Of a stretch of 64,000 nucleotides of DNA, positions 27,485 through 37,085 are shown piece by piece. Each line of letters starts with the position of its first letter. The stretch's first letter is position 1. The notes beneath the pieces are model-generated. The model worked only from the letters and a program-made list of their open reading frames with translations. It had not been told where the DNA came from and searched no databases. Source of the stretch: Planktotalea frisia (GTDB lineage Bacteria; Pseudomonadota; Alphaproteobacteria; Rhodobacterales; Rhodobacteraceae); contig NZ_MLCB01000172.1 of NCBI RefSeq assembly GCF_001890925.1, positions 1 through 64,000 of the forward strand. The letters are read 5' to 3'. The position numbers were made by a program, and so were the translations under genes.

Positions 27485-28110
27485 TGGATATCTCACTTTG
27501 GCTGGCGTTTGTTGCCGCATCTAGCGCGCTTTTACTTATTCCGGGGCCAACGATCTTGTTGATCCTCAGCTACGCGCTCACCCAAGGACGCAAAGTGGCG
27601 CTCGCGACCGCTGCGGGTGTCGCATTGGGTGATCTTATCGCCATGACCGCGTCGCTCATCGGGCTTGGAGCCCTTATTGCGACGTCAGCGACGGCCTTTA
27701 CTGTGTTGAAATGGACAGGTGCGCTTTATCTGCTCTTTCTTGGCATCAAAATGTTTCGCAGCGCTCCAAACGTTGGTGCGGGACTTGTCAGAACAGACAC
27801 TGATGCGACGCCGTGCCAAGTGTTTCGCCATGCTGCCATCGTCACGGCGCTTAATCCCAAAAGCATCGGCTTCTTCATCGCCTTCGTGCCGCAATTTATT
27901 TCGGTTGATGCCGCTTATGCGCCCCAAGCTGGTATCCTGATAGCCACTTTCGTTGCTTTGGCTGCGCTCAACGCTTTTGTCTTCGCGATCCTTGCAGATC
28001 TAATGCGCAAACAGATCGCGCGCCCGATGGTGATGCGCCGGTTAACGCAAGCAGGTGGGCTAACGCTCATCGGTATGGGCGCAGCAACTGCCGCGTTAAA
28101 AAGAGCGTGA
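27484..28110 (+). CDS. LysE/RhtB family exporter
   Basis: Inner-membrane exporter of amino acids or related small molecules, 208 residues with six hydrophobic segments. The family motif LLIPGPTILLILSYALTQGR lies near 17-36 and the GALYLLFLGIKMFR stretch near 80. Its ATG overlaps the mtnP stop (TAATG), so it is cotranslated with mtnP. The location in a purine/methylthioadenosine salvage operon hints that the substrate could be linked to that pathway, but amino acid efflux is the default guess. Confidence 0.87.
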   Translation: MDISLWLAFVAASSALLLIPGPTILLILSYALTQGRKVALATAAGVALGDLIAMTASLIGLGALIATSATAFTVLKWTGALYLLFLGIKMFRSAPNVGAGLVRTDTDATPCQVFRHAAIVTALNPKSIGFFIAFVPQFISVDAAYAPQAGILIATFVALAALNAFVFAILADLMRKQIARPMVMRRLTQAGGLTLIGMGAATAALKRA

Positions 28111-28760
28111 TCTGGCGCGCGATCGTTCTCTGGCTTGCCTTTTCAAACCATGCGGTCGCACAAGAATTCCTACGCACGGATGTCGCTCTAAGTGATGATG
28201 ATTTTTACAATCTTGTCGCCTGCGCGGCCCCCCCTGGTGGTGAGTGCGCTAAATCGATCGTGCGTTGGCCCAAAGACACGTTGACAATCGGCATCACAAA
28301 GATGGAACGGGCCTATTTGGGCGGTAAAAAGACCCGCGCAGAGGCCTCGTTGACCCGAGCGGTTGATGAAATCAATGCAGCTAACTCTGGCATTCAGCTC
28401 ACACGCAATGACAGCGCCCCCGACATTGCGATCCTTTTTCTCGACATCCCTTCTCGTAGTCAAATCAAAGGGTCCGGCTTTAATGTTCTTGAAGGCACTC
28501 CGATTTCCGGTGCTGGCGTGCGTGTGTTTGCCAAAGACGGCGTGATCCTCAAGGCCGTGATTATCTTTACCACAGGCCTGCAAAAACGCGCTTATGAGAG
28601 TGCAATGCTAGAGGAAATCACTCAAGGCCTTGGCCTGCTCACGGACATTGGTGGCGCGTATTACGAAAGCCGCTCTATCTTTTCACAATCCAGCAACGCC
28701 CTGACAAAATTGGGTAAACAGGACATCATGGCCCTTGGCCGCCACTACCCCGCGCGCTAG
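28107..28760 (+). CDS. DUF2927 domain-containing secreted protein
   Basis: Protein of unknown function, 217 residues, with a cleavable signal peptide (GTG start, then an apolar stretch to about residue 18, AVAQ). The body matches the DUF2927 pattern: ITKMERAYLGGKK, PDIAILFLDIPSRSQIKG and the late EEITQGLGLLTDIG. The EEITQGLG stretch recalls the HExxH-like helix of metalloproteases without its histidines, so enzymatic activity is doubtful. The start overlaps the LysE gene by 4 nt, and apt follows after 30 nt. Confidence 0.8.
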   Translation: MIWRAIVLWLAFSNHAVAQEFLRTDVALSDDDFYNLVACAAPPGGECAKSIVRWPKDTLTIGITKMERAYLGGKKTRAEASLTRAVDEINAANSGIQLTRNDSAPDIAILFLDIPSRSQIKGSGFNVLEGTPISGAGVRVFAKDGVILKAVIIFTTGLQKRAYESAMLEEITQGLGLLTDIGGAYYESRSIFSQSSNALTKLGKQDIMALGRHYPAR

Positions 28761-28790
28761 ACAGCGGTGCAACGCAAAAGGACGCACGTC

Positions 28791-29321
28791 ATGAAAACCG
28801 TCAAAGATTACATCCGCACCATCCCTGATTTCCCGCATGAGGGGATTATGTTTCGCGATGTAACGACTCTTTTCAGCGATCCGCGCGGGTTTCGCATGGC
28901 AGTTGATCAGCTTTTGCACCCCTACGTAGGCACAAAGATCGACAAGGTCGTCGGGCTTGAAGCGCGTGGCTTCATTCTTGGCGGCGCGATTGCGCACCAG
29001 TTGAGCATTGGTTTCATCCCCGTGCGCAAAGCTGGCAAACTACCTGGCAAAGTGATCTCGCAGGACTACAAATTGGAGTACGGTGAAGCAACTGTTGAGC
29101 TGCACGACGATGCCATTCAAGCGGGCGAGAAGATCCTTGTCATTGACGACCTTCTTGCGACAGGTGGCACCGCCGAGGCTGGGATCAAGCTGATCGAGCG
29201 TTTGGGCGGTGAGATTGTTGGATGTGGCTTCGTGATTGACCTACCAGAACTTGGTGGGCGCAAGCGCCTTGAGGCGCTTGGCGTCGATGTGAAAGCACTT
29301 TGCACCTTTGAAGGGCTATAG
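28791..29321 (+). CDS. apt: Adenine phosphoribosyltransferase
   Basis: Salvages adenine to AMP using PRPP. It has 176 residues, the normal Apt length, from the ATG at 28791 with AAAGGA upstream (the frame is open 8 codons earlier). The PRPP-binding motif [15 protein letters not shown] is near 117-131. The flanking segments [15 protein letters not shown] and [13 protein letters not shown] are characteristic. It is last in the mtnP operon, converting the adenine produced by MtnP back to nucleotide. The end overlaps the convergent FAD-dehydrogenase gene by 6 nt. Confidence 0.95.
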   Translation: MKTVKDYIRTIPDFPHEGIMFRDVTTLFSDPRGFRMAVDQLLHPYVGTKIDKVVGLEARGFILGGAIAHQLSIGFIPVRKAGKLPGKVISQDYKLEYGEATVELHDDAIQAGEKILVIDDLLATGGTAEAGIKLIERLGGEIVGCGFVIDLPELGGRKRLEALGVDVKALCTFEGL

Positions 29322-30758
29322 CGCCAGAACCGCGCCGGGGTTCATGATCCCATTGGGATCAAGTGCGGTCTTGATCGCGCGCATTGCTGCCAATTTGGCT
29401 GGATCACCGTATTTCTCAAGATCGCCAGTCTTGAGACGTCCGATACCGTGTTCCGCACTGACGGAGCCGCCAAGCTCATGCACCAGATCATGCACCACCC
29501 GCTTCACCTCATCGCGTTCCGCAAGATAATCTTGGCGTGATTTCCCCGCATCTGGGAATACATTATAGTGCAAATTTCCATCACCGAGGTGGCCAAAGCA
29601 GTTGATACGCAACGGCCCGAGTTGCTCTACCACCCTACCAGCGCGTGCGATAAACTCCGGCACCAAACTAATCGGAACCGAAATATCATGCGATGAAATT
29701 GAACCAACGAGGCGGTTCGCCTCTGGGATATGTTCGCGCACAGACCAAAATTCAGTGCGCTGACCAACGGATTGCGCGATAAGCCCGTCGCTGACCAGCT
29801 CTTTCTCTAGTCCAGTTTCGAACAGCGTTTCCAGTGCCTCTTGCGGATCAAGACCACGTGCCAAGCCAACCTCGATCAGGACGCACCATTCTGGTTTCTC
29901 CTCAAAGGGCAGACGCACACTTGGAATATACTCCTCAAGAAAATCAAGCCCTTGCTTGTGAATGATCTCAAAAGCGCTGATCCCGTCGCCCAATTGACTA
30001 CGTGCCTCTGCCAGAAGAGAAATTGCCGCTTTAGGGCTGTCGACAACCATAAAGGCTGTCCCCTCACCCGCAGGACGCGGGCTAAGTTTAAGCGAGGCGG
30101 CAGTGATTATCCCAAGCGACCCTTCTGAGCCAACAAGCAGGTTACGCAAATCATAGCCTGTGTTATCTTTGCGCAACCGCGACAGGCCGTTCCAAATCGT
30201 GCCATCTGGCAAAACAGCTTCTAGTCCTAGGCACAGATCCCGCGCATTGCCGTAACGCAGCACATTCACGCCGCCCGCATTCGTTGCGAGGTTTCCACCG
30301 ATCCGCGCTGTTCCTTCGGCGGCGAGGGAGAGTGGAAACAGGCGGGCTACGTTTTGCGCGGCTGCTTGGACATCCGCCAAGATCGTCCCTGCTTCGGCGA
30401 TCAGAACGTTTTCTTCGGGATGCACTGACCGGATCGCATTCATGCGCTCCAGAGACAAGATCAACGGTGCAGGCCCATCTGGCGCAACTTGCCCCCCGAC
30501 CAATCCAGTGCCGCCACCATAAGGCACGATGCCAACGCGCATCTCATTGGCGAGACGCACAATTTGCGAAACCTCTTGGGTGGTTTCAGGCAACGCCAAC
30601 AAACCTTCGCGCACTTCATAGCGACCGCGCGGTTCTTCAAGATAACGCGGCTCTGCGGCGCGGACGGAATGCTCGGGTAAAATGGCACGCAGCGCAGTTT
30701 CAAAAGCGTCAGTAACGGGATTAAGCAAGGATACGACTCCGGTTGGTTTACTCGTCAT
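29316..30758 (-). CDS. FAD-binding oxidoreductase, D-2-hydroxyacid dehydrogenase type
   Basis: FAD-dependent dehydrogenase of the GlcD/D-2-hydroxyglutarate/D-lactate dehydrogenase class, 480 residues. The FAD-binding PCMH core [13 protein letters not shown] is near 78-90, then [17 protein letters not shown] and [18 protein letters not shown]. The C-terminal cap has [12 protein letters not shown] with the metal-binding histidines, [11 protein letters not shown], and ends in [13 protein letters not shown]. It has no glcE or glcF partners, which favours a stand-alone D-2-hydroxyglutarate or D-lactate dehydrogenase over glycolate oxidase. Its start overlaps the end of the MBL-fold gene by 11 nt. 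Confidence 0.88.
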   Translation of the reverse strand: MTSKPTGVVSLLNPVTDAFETALRAILPEHSVRAAEPRYLEEPRGRYEVREGLLALPETTQEVSQIVRLANEMRVGIVPYGGGTGLVGGQVAPDGPAPLILSLERMNAIRSVHPEENVLIAEAGTILADVQAAAQNVARLFPLSLAAEGTARIGGNLATNAGGVNVLRYGNARDLCLGLEAVLPDGTIWNGLSRLRKDNTGYDLRNLLVGSEGSLGIITAASLKLSPRPAGEGTAFMVVDSPKAAISLLAEARSQLGDGISAFEIIHKQGLDFLEEYIPSVRLPFEEKPEWCVLIEVGLARGLDPQEALETLFETGLEKELVSDGLIAQSVGQRTEFWSVREHIPEANRLVGSISSHDISVPISLVPEFIARAGRVVEQLGPLRINCFGHLGDGNLHYNVFPDAGKSRQDYLAERDEVKRVVHDLVHELGGSVSAEHGIGRLKTGDLEKYGDPAKLAAMRAIKTALDPNGIMNPGAVLAL

Positions 30759-31575
30759 TATCGCGCAGCCACGAGGGACGCAGCAGAAAAATTGTCGGGC
30801 GTTTAGGTAAAGTGGCCAGCGACACCTCTATCGATGAGCCGTCCACGCGTTTTACATCAAACTCGTCGACCATGCCGGAGACAAAGTTCTGCAATCCAAA
30901 GTCCGTGAACCAATGCATCGGGATCACCACAGAGGATTTCAACCGTTTCAAGACACCCGTCATCGTGGATACAGGCAACGTATATCCCCCATCCACAGGG
31001 GCCATCACCACATCCAACCGCCCGATCGCCGCGTATTGCGCATCATTAGGTTCGTGGTGCAAGTGGCCAAGATGGCCGATGCAAAGGCCCGCCACCTCAA
31101 AGATGAAAATCGAATTTCCACGCATTTCTTCACCGCCAAATTGCGAGCGAATATCGGTGGACACGTTGCGCACCAGCATTTCATCGAGGTCGAGGTGATG
31201 CTCAACGCCTTCACCAAAAGACCCCCAACCTTTCAATACATGCGGGATCGCGGGATCCGGGTTGGCGGTCCAATGCGTGTCATGCGCATGGTTCATCGTA
31301 ACCACATCCGGGATCAGATTTGTGGTACCGACGAAGCCCGTGAAATCGGTCACTGCGTTCAAACCACCTTGAGTCTGGATCAGAAAACTAGCGTGCGCGA
31401 TATAGGACAGCCGAACCGTGTAATCAGGCAAAGGGTCGCGGTAACTCGCTTTGTGTAGATAACTCAGCCCCGGCGTTGAATTGGCAATCGCAATACAATG
31501 GCTCGGTCGGCGATCTTGCGCGCTCAGTTGGGTTGCGCTGAAAAGCAGGCATAAAAAAAGTGATAAACGGATCAT
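30748..31575 (-). CDS. Secreted MBL-fold metallo-hydrolase
   Basis: Metallo-beta-lactamase-fold protein of 275 residues with an N-terminal signal peptide (MIRLSLFLCLLFSATQLSA, cleavage near 19), so probably periplasmic. The fold is recognisable from YIAHASFLIQTQGGLNAVTD, TMNHAHDTHW (histidine/aspartate metal site, variant of HxHxDH), GHLGHLHH and PMHWF. The pattern resembles UlaG-like hydrolases. The substrate is unknown. It overlaps the downstream FAD dehydrogenase by 11 nt. Confidence 0.8.
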   Translation of the reverse strand: MIRLSLFLCLLFSATQLSAQDRRPSHCIAIANSTPGLSYLHKASYRDPLPDYTVRLSYIAHASFLIQTQGGLNAVTDFTGFVGTTNLIPDVVTMNHAHDTHWTANPDPAIPHVLKGWGSFGEGVEHHLDLDEMLVRNVSTDIRSQFGGEEMRGNSIFIFEVAGLCIGHLGHLHHEPNDAQYAAIGRLDVVMAPVDGGYTLPVSTMTGVLKRLKSSVVIPMHWFTDFGLQNFVSGMVDEFDVKRVDGSSIEVSLATLPKRPTIFLLRPSWLRDNDE

Positions 31576-31623
31576 GGCATTCTCCCTCTAATGAGAAAGA
31601 AGATAGCGCATTCGTTTCAAAAG

Positions 31624-32208
31624 TCAGCCAACATCTGTGCGCCCACGTCGATCCATCCTGAGCGCAGAATACAGCACGTGGCTGCGCCAACGCCCGTCAA
31701 TTTGCAAATACGCCTGCGCCACGCCTTCATATTTAAAGCCTGTGCGCTCCAACAGCCCGCGCGAAGCTTTGTTTTCGGGCAAGCACGCCGCTTCCAATCG
31801 CGAGAGGTCCATTCGCTCAAACGCGTAGTGCACCATCGCCGCAATCGCTTCGCTCATGTAGCCATGACGCGCGTAGTGATGACCAATCCAATAGCCAAGC
31901 GTGCCGCTTTGTGCTGGCCCACGACGGATATTGTCGAGCGTGATTGCACCCATCAACGCGCCGTCTTCGCGTCGCTCAAGAAACAACGGAACAGCAGTGT
32001 CACCCGAAATAGAGCGCTGCGCCCAGTAAACACGATTGGTAAATGCCTTGCGCGTCAGATGGTTACTAGCCCAAGTCGGTTCCCATTTGGTGAGAAAATC
32101 CGCACTTTCATACCGTAGATTGGCCCAAGCTCGAAAATCCGAATGGATGGGTGGGCGCAGGGAAAGACGCTCTGTCTCTAGCCGGACTTTTCGCTTGATG
32201 CGCAGCAT
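31624..32208 (-). CDS. GNAT family N-acetyltransferase, RimJ type
   Basis: Acetyltransferase of 194 residues with the RimJ/RimL look: LETERLSLRPPIHSDFRAWA at the N-terminus, LGYWIGHHYARHGYMSEAI as the acetyl-CoA motif, and PENKASRGLLERTGFKYEG near the end. The group includes ribosomal-protein and antibiotic acetyltransferases; the actual target is unknown. The start overlaps the M16 peptidase stop (TAATG), so it is the last member of the surf1-thrC-M16 run. Confidence 0.87.
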   Translation of the reverse strand: MLRIKRKVRLETERLSLRPPIHSDFRAWANLRYESADFLTKWEPTWASNHLTRKAFTNRVYWAQRSISGDTAVPLFLERREDGALMGAITLDNIRRGPAQSGTLGYWIGHHYARHGYMSEAIAAMVHYAFERMDLSRLEAACLPENKASRGLLERTGFKYEGVAQAYLQIDGRWRSHVLYSALRMDRRGRTDVG

Positions 32209-33470
32209 TAAGCAGCTCGGCCTTTTAGCATATCTCCAAGCTCAGGTGCCCGTTCCACAGGACCGTAAAGCGCCAGAGCAGCAGGCGCTTGACCAGCAAG
32301 AGTGGCTGCGAAGTCTTTGACACCCTGTGTCGTCACTGCGTCGATCTGCGTGACCGTTTCTTCAAGCGCAGGAATGCGACCCCAGATCTGCATCAATCGC
32401 GCAAGACGCTCTGCTCGGCTCGAAGGGCTCTCTAACCCCATAAGCATGCCTGCTTTCATCTGCGCGCGTGCGCGCGCGACTTCCGCATCGCTCATGTCGT
32501 CTGCGGCACGGCCAAGTTCTTGCATCGTCAAACTCGCAAGCTCAGGCAGTTGTTCACCACTCGTCCCCGCGTAAATCGTCATCATACCGGTATCGGAATG
32601 GGCACCGGTTTGTGCAAAAATCGTGTAGCAAAGCCCACGCTTTTCACGCACTTCTTGAAACAGACGGCTCGACATACCACCGCCCAAAGCGACAGAATAA
32701 ATCTGTGCGGTGTAAATCGCATCATCGCAATAGCCCGGCCCCTCAAAAGCCAAAGCGAAATGGGCTTGCTCTAGAGTTTTGATCTCGCGCCGCTCGCCGC
32801 CTTGGAACGTTGCAAGGATCGGATCATTTGCCACGCGCACTTGCAATCCGCCAAACAGCTTTTCGGCCTCACGTACAATCGCGTCGTGATCCACATCACC
32901 CGCAGCTGAGAGGATCATTTGCGATGGACCGTAGTGTTCGTGAACGAAACGCCTTAAGTCCTCGCGGCTAAAACTACGCACGCGTTCCTCAGGCCCAAGG
33001 ATCGTGCGACCAATGGGTTGATTGGGGTAAGCTTCGTCCTGCAGCCAGTCAAAAATCACATCATCTGGTGTGTCGAGCGCTTGGCCGATTTCTTGCAAAA
33101 TGACGCCGCGTTCGACTTCGATCTCATCCTCATCAAACACAGGATTGAGGAGAATATCCGAGATCACATCAAGTGCCAGCGGCACATCACCACCAAGCAC
33201 ACGCGCGTAATAGGCCGTCACTTCGCGGCTGGTATAGGCATTGATATAACCACCCACATCTTCGATTTCTTCAGCAATCTGCAAAGATGTGCGGGTGTTG
33301 GTGCCTTTGAAAGCCATGTGTTCAAGAAAATGCGCGATGCCGTTCTGCTCAATCCGCTCGTCACGACCACCTGCGGTCACCCAAATTCCGATAGATGCGG
33401 ATTGCAGGCCCGGCATCTTTTCTGTGACGATACGAAATCCGTTCGCGAGGGTATGTGTCTGTACGCTCAT
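32208..33470 (-). CDS. M16 family zinc peptidase
   Basis: Processing-peptidase-like protease of 420 residues. The inverse zinc motif HFLEHMAFKGT (HxxEH) is near 47-57, with the downstream glutamate in the EVERGVILQEIGQ region. The C-terminal half contains the ALGGGMSSRLFQEVREKRGL segment typical of M16 proteins. It is a single-copy pattern related to mitochondrial processing peptidase beta and is conserved beside thrC in this group. It overlaps thrC by 4 nt upstream and the GNAT by 1 nt downstream. Confidence 0.92.
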   Translation of the reverse strand: MSVQTHTLANGFRIVTEKMPGLQSASIGIWVTAGGRDERIEQNGIAHFLEHMAFKGTNTRTSLQIAEEIEDVGGYINAYTSREVTAYYARVLGGDVPLALDVISDILLNPVFDEDEIEVERGVILQEIGQALDTPDDVIFDWLQDEAYPNQPIGRTILGPEERVRSFSREDLRRFVHEHYGPSQMILSAAGDVDHDAIVREAEKLFGGLQVRVANDPILATFQGGERREIKTLEQAHFALAFEGPGYCDDAIYTAQIYSVALGGGMSSRLFQEVREKRGLCYTIFAQTGAHSDTGMMTIYAGTSGEQLPELASLTMQELGRAADDMSDAEVARARAQMKAGMLMGLESPSSRAERLARLMQIWGRIPALEETVTQIDAVTTQGVKDFAATLAGQAPAALALYGPVERAPELGDMLKGRAA

Positions 33471-34855
33471 GAAGAAAGACGCTCGCGAACGATGTCTTGC
33501 AACGCTTTGAGGTCATTAGGTGCACGGGTTACACGTTCTTCGCGTTCAAACAAATCCGCCATACGAGGAGGAAGCGAAGGTCGCTCACCCGTTGCTGCTT
33601 CGACGGCATCGGGGAATTTCGCGGGATGTGCGGTGGCCAACGTAATCATCGGAGTGTCGCCTATATGGTTTTCAGCGACAGCAACTCCAATCGCAGAATG
33701 TGGACAAAGCACTTCGCCAGTTTCGTTCAACGCGCGCGTGATCATCGCAGCGGTTCCTGCTTCATCGAGCATGCCACTGTCGTAATGCTGTTGCAAAGCA
33801 CCCATGGCGTTACCTGAAATCGTGAAGCTGCCGTTCGCAGCGAGGTCATCCATTAACCCTTTGATCGCCGTGCCGTCCTGATCATGTGCGAAGAACAACG
33901 CGCGCTCAAAATTGGAAGAGACTTCAATATCCATGGAAGGAGAGATCGAGGGTTTTACACCGGATTTCGTGTAGGCAGCAGTTTCCATGCAGCGGTGCAA
34001 AATGTCGTTCTGGTTGGTTGCGATGATCAAACGCTCAATCGGGAGGCCCATTTGCTTTGCAATGAATCCCGCGAAAATATCGCCAAAATTACCTGTTGGA
34101 ACCGTAAAGCTGACCTTGCGATCCGGCGCACCGAGAGAAACCGCAGTGGAGAAATAATAAACCACCTGCGCCAGAACACGCGCCCAGTTGATTGAATTGA
34201 CACCGGCCAATCCAACACCATCGCGGAACTCGAAGTCGTTGAACATATCTTTTAAGCGCGCTTGGCAATCATCAAAATCTCCGTCCATCGCAATAGCGTG
34301 CACGTTGCTTTCCGTTGGCGTGGTCATTTGGCGACGTTGCACTTCGGACACGCGGCCATGCGGGTAAAGAATAAAAACATCCACAGCGTCCAGACCCCGG
34401 AAAGCCTCTATTGCGGCGGAGCCTGTGTCGCCCGACGTCGCGCCTACAATTGTGACGCGCTTGCCCGAGCGTTTAAGCGCAAGTTCAAACATTTGCCCAA
34501 TCAGCTGCATCGCAAAATCTTTGAATGCGAGGGTCGGACCGTGGAAAAGTTCCATCAAAAAATGATTTGGCGCAAGTTGCACCAGCGGCGCACGGGTGGT
34601 GTGACCGAAGCCCGCATAAGCGCGGGTGATGCAGCCTTTGAACTCTTCATCAGTGAAGGTGTCGCCAACAAAAGGGCGCATAACTTTAAACGCAATCTCT
34701 TCGTAGCTTGCGCCACTCATCGCGCGAATGTCGTCAGCGCTCAGCTCTGGGATGGTTTCGGGAACATAAAGGCCACCATCACGCGCAAGGCCTGTAAGCA
34801 TCGCTTCTTCAAACGTGAGAACCGGAGCTGCGCCGCGCGTTGAGACGTATTTCAT
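33467..34855 (-). CDS. thrC: Threonine synthase
   Basis: PLP enzyme making threonine from O-phosphohomoserine. It has 462 residues from the ATG at 34855, which has AAGGGCA upstream; the frame is open to 34936 but that extension lies inside surf1. The start MKYVSTRGAAPVLTFEEA is the typical beginning of the long proteobacterial ThrC. The PLP lysine is Lys112 in GPTLAFKDFA. The phosphate-binding VGATSGDTGSAAIEAF and VPTGNFGDIFAG motifs are present. It overlaps surf1 and the M16 gene by 4 nt each. Confidence 0.95.
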   Translation of the reverse strand: MKYVSTRGAAPVLTFEEAMLTGLARDGGLYVPETIPELSADDIRAMSGASYEEIAFKVMRPFVGDTFTDEEFKGCITRAYAGFGHTTRAPLVQLAPNHFLMELFHGPTLAFKDFAMQLIGQMFELALKRSGKRVTIVGATSGDTGSAAIEAFRGLDAVDVFILYPHGRVSEVQRRQMTTPTESNVHAIAMDGDFDDCQARLKDMFNDFEFRDGVGLAGVNSINWARVLAQVVYYFSTAVSLGAPDRKVSFTVPTGNFGDIFAGFIAKQMGLPIERLIIATNQNDILHRCMETAAYTKSGVKPSISPSMDIEVSSNFERALFFAHDQDGTAIKGLMDDLAANGSFTISGNAMGALQQHYDSGMLDEAGTAAMITRALNETGEVLCPHSAIGVAVAENHIGDTPMITLATAHPAKFPDAVEAATGERPSLPPRMADLFEREERVTRAPNDLKALQDIVRERLSS

Positions 34856-35547
34856 GATGTGCCCTTCTGCGCGCCGCGTGCACGCCAAACGAAAGTGAAA
34901 GTCATAAGAACCCAAATCAACGCGAGCGAAAACCAAGTCAGCGCGTATTGCAAATGATCATTCGGGATACCAACCGTATCAACAGGAAGTGGCGCAACTG
35001 GATCATCGATGAGCGAAGTTTCACGCGCGACGATTAGCACTGGCTCTGTGTCTAAGTGTTTGGCCATCGCGAAGACATCGCGCGCGAACCAAATTTCGGC
35101 TTTGAGATCAGGCTCGGGAATCGAACTCCCCTTTTCTTCAGGCCAATGAAGGTTTCCTGTAACATCCGTTGGACCGATGGGGCGTTCAGCTGATTTTTGG
35201 TCAACTTTTATGAATCCTCGGTCCAGCAATATCCGCCGCCCAGAATTGGTCACGAAAACAGAGATAACGCGATACCCCGCCCCGACGTGTTTTTGCGAGA
35301 CGAGAACGTGGATTTCATCGTCCGTAAGCGTGCCAGAAGCAAATACAGGTAAAAACTTGTCAGCGTCAGGATCGGGTTGCTCTGGTAGCGCGACGGGTTC
35401 AGCGGAAATGCGGTTTTCTATGTTCGAGAGAATGCCTTGCTTCCATTCAAGTCGTTGCATTTGCCAGACGCCGAGCCAAATCAGGATCGCGGCACCGGTT
35501 AGGCCAAAAAGCAGGGAAAAGAGCAATGGGGTGCGCATACGCGTCAT
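34852..35547 (-). CDS. SURF1 family cytochrome oxidase biogenesis protein
   Basis: Membrane protein helping cytochrome c oxidase assembly, probably in heme a delivery. It has 231 residues, one transmembrane segment near each end (about 10-27 and 205-223) and a large periplasmic part between, the SURF1 layout. Family segments include WLGVWQMQRLEWKQ near 24-37, RGFIKVDQKSAERP and the C-terminal DHLQYALTWFSLALIW. It follows the cta genes across a terminator-like hairpin and overlaps thrC by 4 nt. Confidence 0.9.
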   Translation of the reverse strand: MTRMRTPLLFSLLFGLTGAAILIWLGVWQMQRLEWKQGILSNIENRISAEPVALPEQPDPDADKFLPVFASGTLTDDEIHVLVSQKHVGAGYRVISVFVTNSGRRILLDRGFIKVDQKSAERPIGPTDVTGNLHWPEEKGSSIPEPDLKAEIWFARDVFAMAKHLDTEPVLIVARETSLIDDPVAPLPVDTVGIPNDHLQYALTWFSLALIWVLMTFTFVWRARGAQKGTS

Positions 35548-35566
35548 TTAGGTCCATCAATTAGAA

Positions 35567-35598
35567 AAAGGCGCAGAAATCAAACTTCCTGCGCCTTT
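35567..35598 (-). terminator. Intrinsic terminator between ctaE and surf1
   Basis: A perfect 10-bp stem (AAAGGCGCAG with CTGCGCCTTT) around a 12-nt loop, followed on the minus strand by TTTTT counting the last stem bases (CCTTTTTC). It would end or reduce cta transcription before surf1-thrC-M16. Confidence 0.75.
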
Positions 35599-35655
35599 GC
35601 TTTTGTCGTTTTGCAGCGTGGGTTTCAAGCTACAAAGTGCTTTAAGCGAAGCGGC

Positions 35656-36456
35656 TTAGCCGCCCCATACGTAGACAGCAGCAAACAAAAAGAGCCACAC
35701 CACATCAACGAAGTGCCAATACCATGCCGCTGCTTCGAAACCGATGTGTTTTTCCTGCGTGAAGTGACCGCGCTGGAGGCGCAGCAAGCAAATGAACAAG
35801 AAGATGGTTCCGATCACAACGTGAAAGCCGTGAAAGCCCGTCGCCATGAAGAAGTTTGCGCCGTAGATGTTGCCGGAGAAACCAAAGGCCGCGTGGCTGT
35901 ATTCATAGGCCTGAAAAACCGTGAAGATCAGACCCAGAGCAACGGCTAGGATAAGACCATTCTTCGTGTCATTCCGGTTATTTTCATGCGCCAGCGCGTG
36001 GTGCGCCCATGTTGCTGCTGCACCAGAGCAAAGCAAAATCAACGTGTTGATCAAAGGCAGGTGCCAAGGGTCGAACGTCTCAATGCCTGCTGGCGGCCAA
36101 ATGCCATCAATGGCAGGCGACTGTGGTCCCATTGGGTACATCGCGTGTTTGAAAAAGCTCCAGAACCATGCTGCGAAGAACATGACTTCGGACATAATGA
36201 ACATGATGAAACCGTAGCGCAGGCCGATACGGACGACAGGTGTGTGATCGCCAACGTGGCTCTCTTCGACCACCTCTGCCCACCAGCCATACATGACGTA
36301 GAGTACGCCCGCGAGGCCGATCAAGAACATCCATGGCCCACTGTCGTGGAACCAAATCACTGCGCCAAAGAGCATAACGAATGCACCAATTGCGCCCAGC
36401 AATGGCCAGAGCGAGGGGTTAAGAATATGATAGTCGTGATTTTTTGCGTGTGCCAT
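35656..36456 (-). CDS. ctaE: Cytochrome c oxidase subunit III
   Basis: Core membrane subunit III of an aa3-type cytochrome c oxidase, 266 residues with seven membrane helices. Characteristic parts are [20 protein letters not shown] at the start, [17 protein letters not shown] with the buried glutamate, [20 protein letters not shown] and VDVVWLFLF near the end. A GAGGGA ribosome-binding site precedes the ATG. It lies 20 nt after ctaG. The catalytic subunit I gene (ctaD) is not in the window. Confidence 0.96.
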   Translation of the reverse strand: MAHAKNHDYHILNPSLWPLLGAIGAFVMLFGAVIWFHDSGPWMFLIGLAGVLYVMYGWWAEVVEESHVGDHTPVVRIGLRYGFIMFIMSEVMFFAAWFWSFFKHAMYPMGPQSPAIDGIWPPAGIETFDPWHLPLINTLILLCSGAAATWAHHALAHENNRNDTKNGLILAVALGLIFTVFQAYEYSHAAFGFSGNIYGANFFMATGFHGFHVVIGTIFLFICLLRLQRGHFTQEKHIGFEAAAWYWHFVDVVWLFLFAAVYVWGG

Positions 36457-36476
36457 GGGTCCCTCGTCGGATAGGC

Positions 36477-37085
36477 TTAGTTGTTATTCGTGTCTGCGGG
36501 TTGCTCAAGTGCGGCCTGTTGGACGTCCTCGGGCAGATCGATTTCATAGAAAGTATACGAAAGCGTTATCTCTTGGGTATATTTTGCGTCGCGGTCCGTG
36601 ACAATCTCTGGATCGATGTAAAATGTGACGGGCATCTCGACACGCTCGCCGGGTTGTAGAACTTGCTCTTCAAAGCAGAAACATGCGATTTTGTTGAAGA
36701 AATAGCCAGCTTGATAAGGTGCTACGTTGTAGCTGGCTTGTCCTGCCACGGGTTTGTCGGTCGGATTATAGGCCTCGTAAAAAATAAGTCCTGTCTCACC
36801 GATACGCATTTCAATCTCGCGAACCAGGGGTTTGAACTCCCAAGGCATGCCGCGCTCTTTGGAAGCGTCGAATCGCACAATGATTGTTTGATCAAGAATT
36901 TCATCGCTGCCAGTATCGGCCGTATTGGTCACGCCACCAAAACCTGTGACGCGGCAGAACCAATCGTAAAACGGCACTGAAGCCCACGCCAAAGCGCCCA
37001 TGAAAACAACCAGCGAAGCCGCCTGTATAGCGGTTTTTTTCTTTGGATCCATTGGTTGGCGTGGCGTTGAATTTCGATCAGACAT
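36477..37085 (-). CDS. ctaG: Cytochrome c oxidase assembly protein CtaG (Cox11 family)
   Basis: Copper chaperone inserting CuB into subunit I. It has 202 residues, with one membrane anchor (about 16-40) and a periplasmic immunoglobulin-like domain. The copper-binding CFCF motif is in [12 protein letters not shown] near 138, and [12 protein letters not shown] and [14 protein letters not shown] are typical. Its ATG shares one base with the stop of the upstream 53-residue gene. Confidence 0.94.
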   Translation of the reverse strand: MSDRNSTPRQPMDPKKKTAIQAASLVVFMGALAWASVPFYDWFCRVTGFGGVTNTADTGSDEILDQTIIVRFDASKERGMPWEFKPLVREIEMRIGETGLIFYEAYNPTDKPVAGQASYNVAPYQAGYFFNKIACFCFEEQVLQPGERVEMPVTFYIDPEIVTDRDAKYTQEITLSYTFYEIDLPEDVQQAALEQPADTNNN

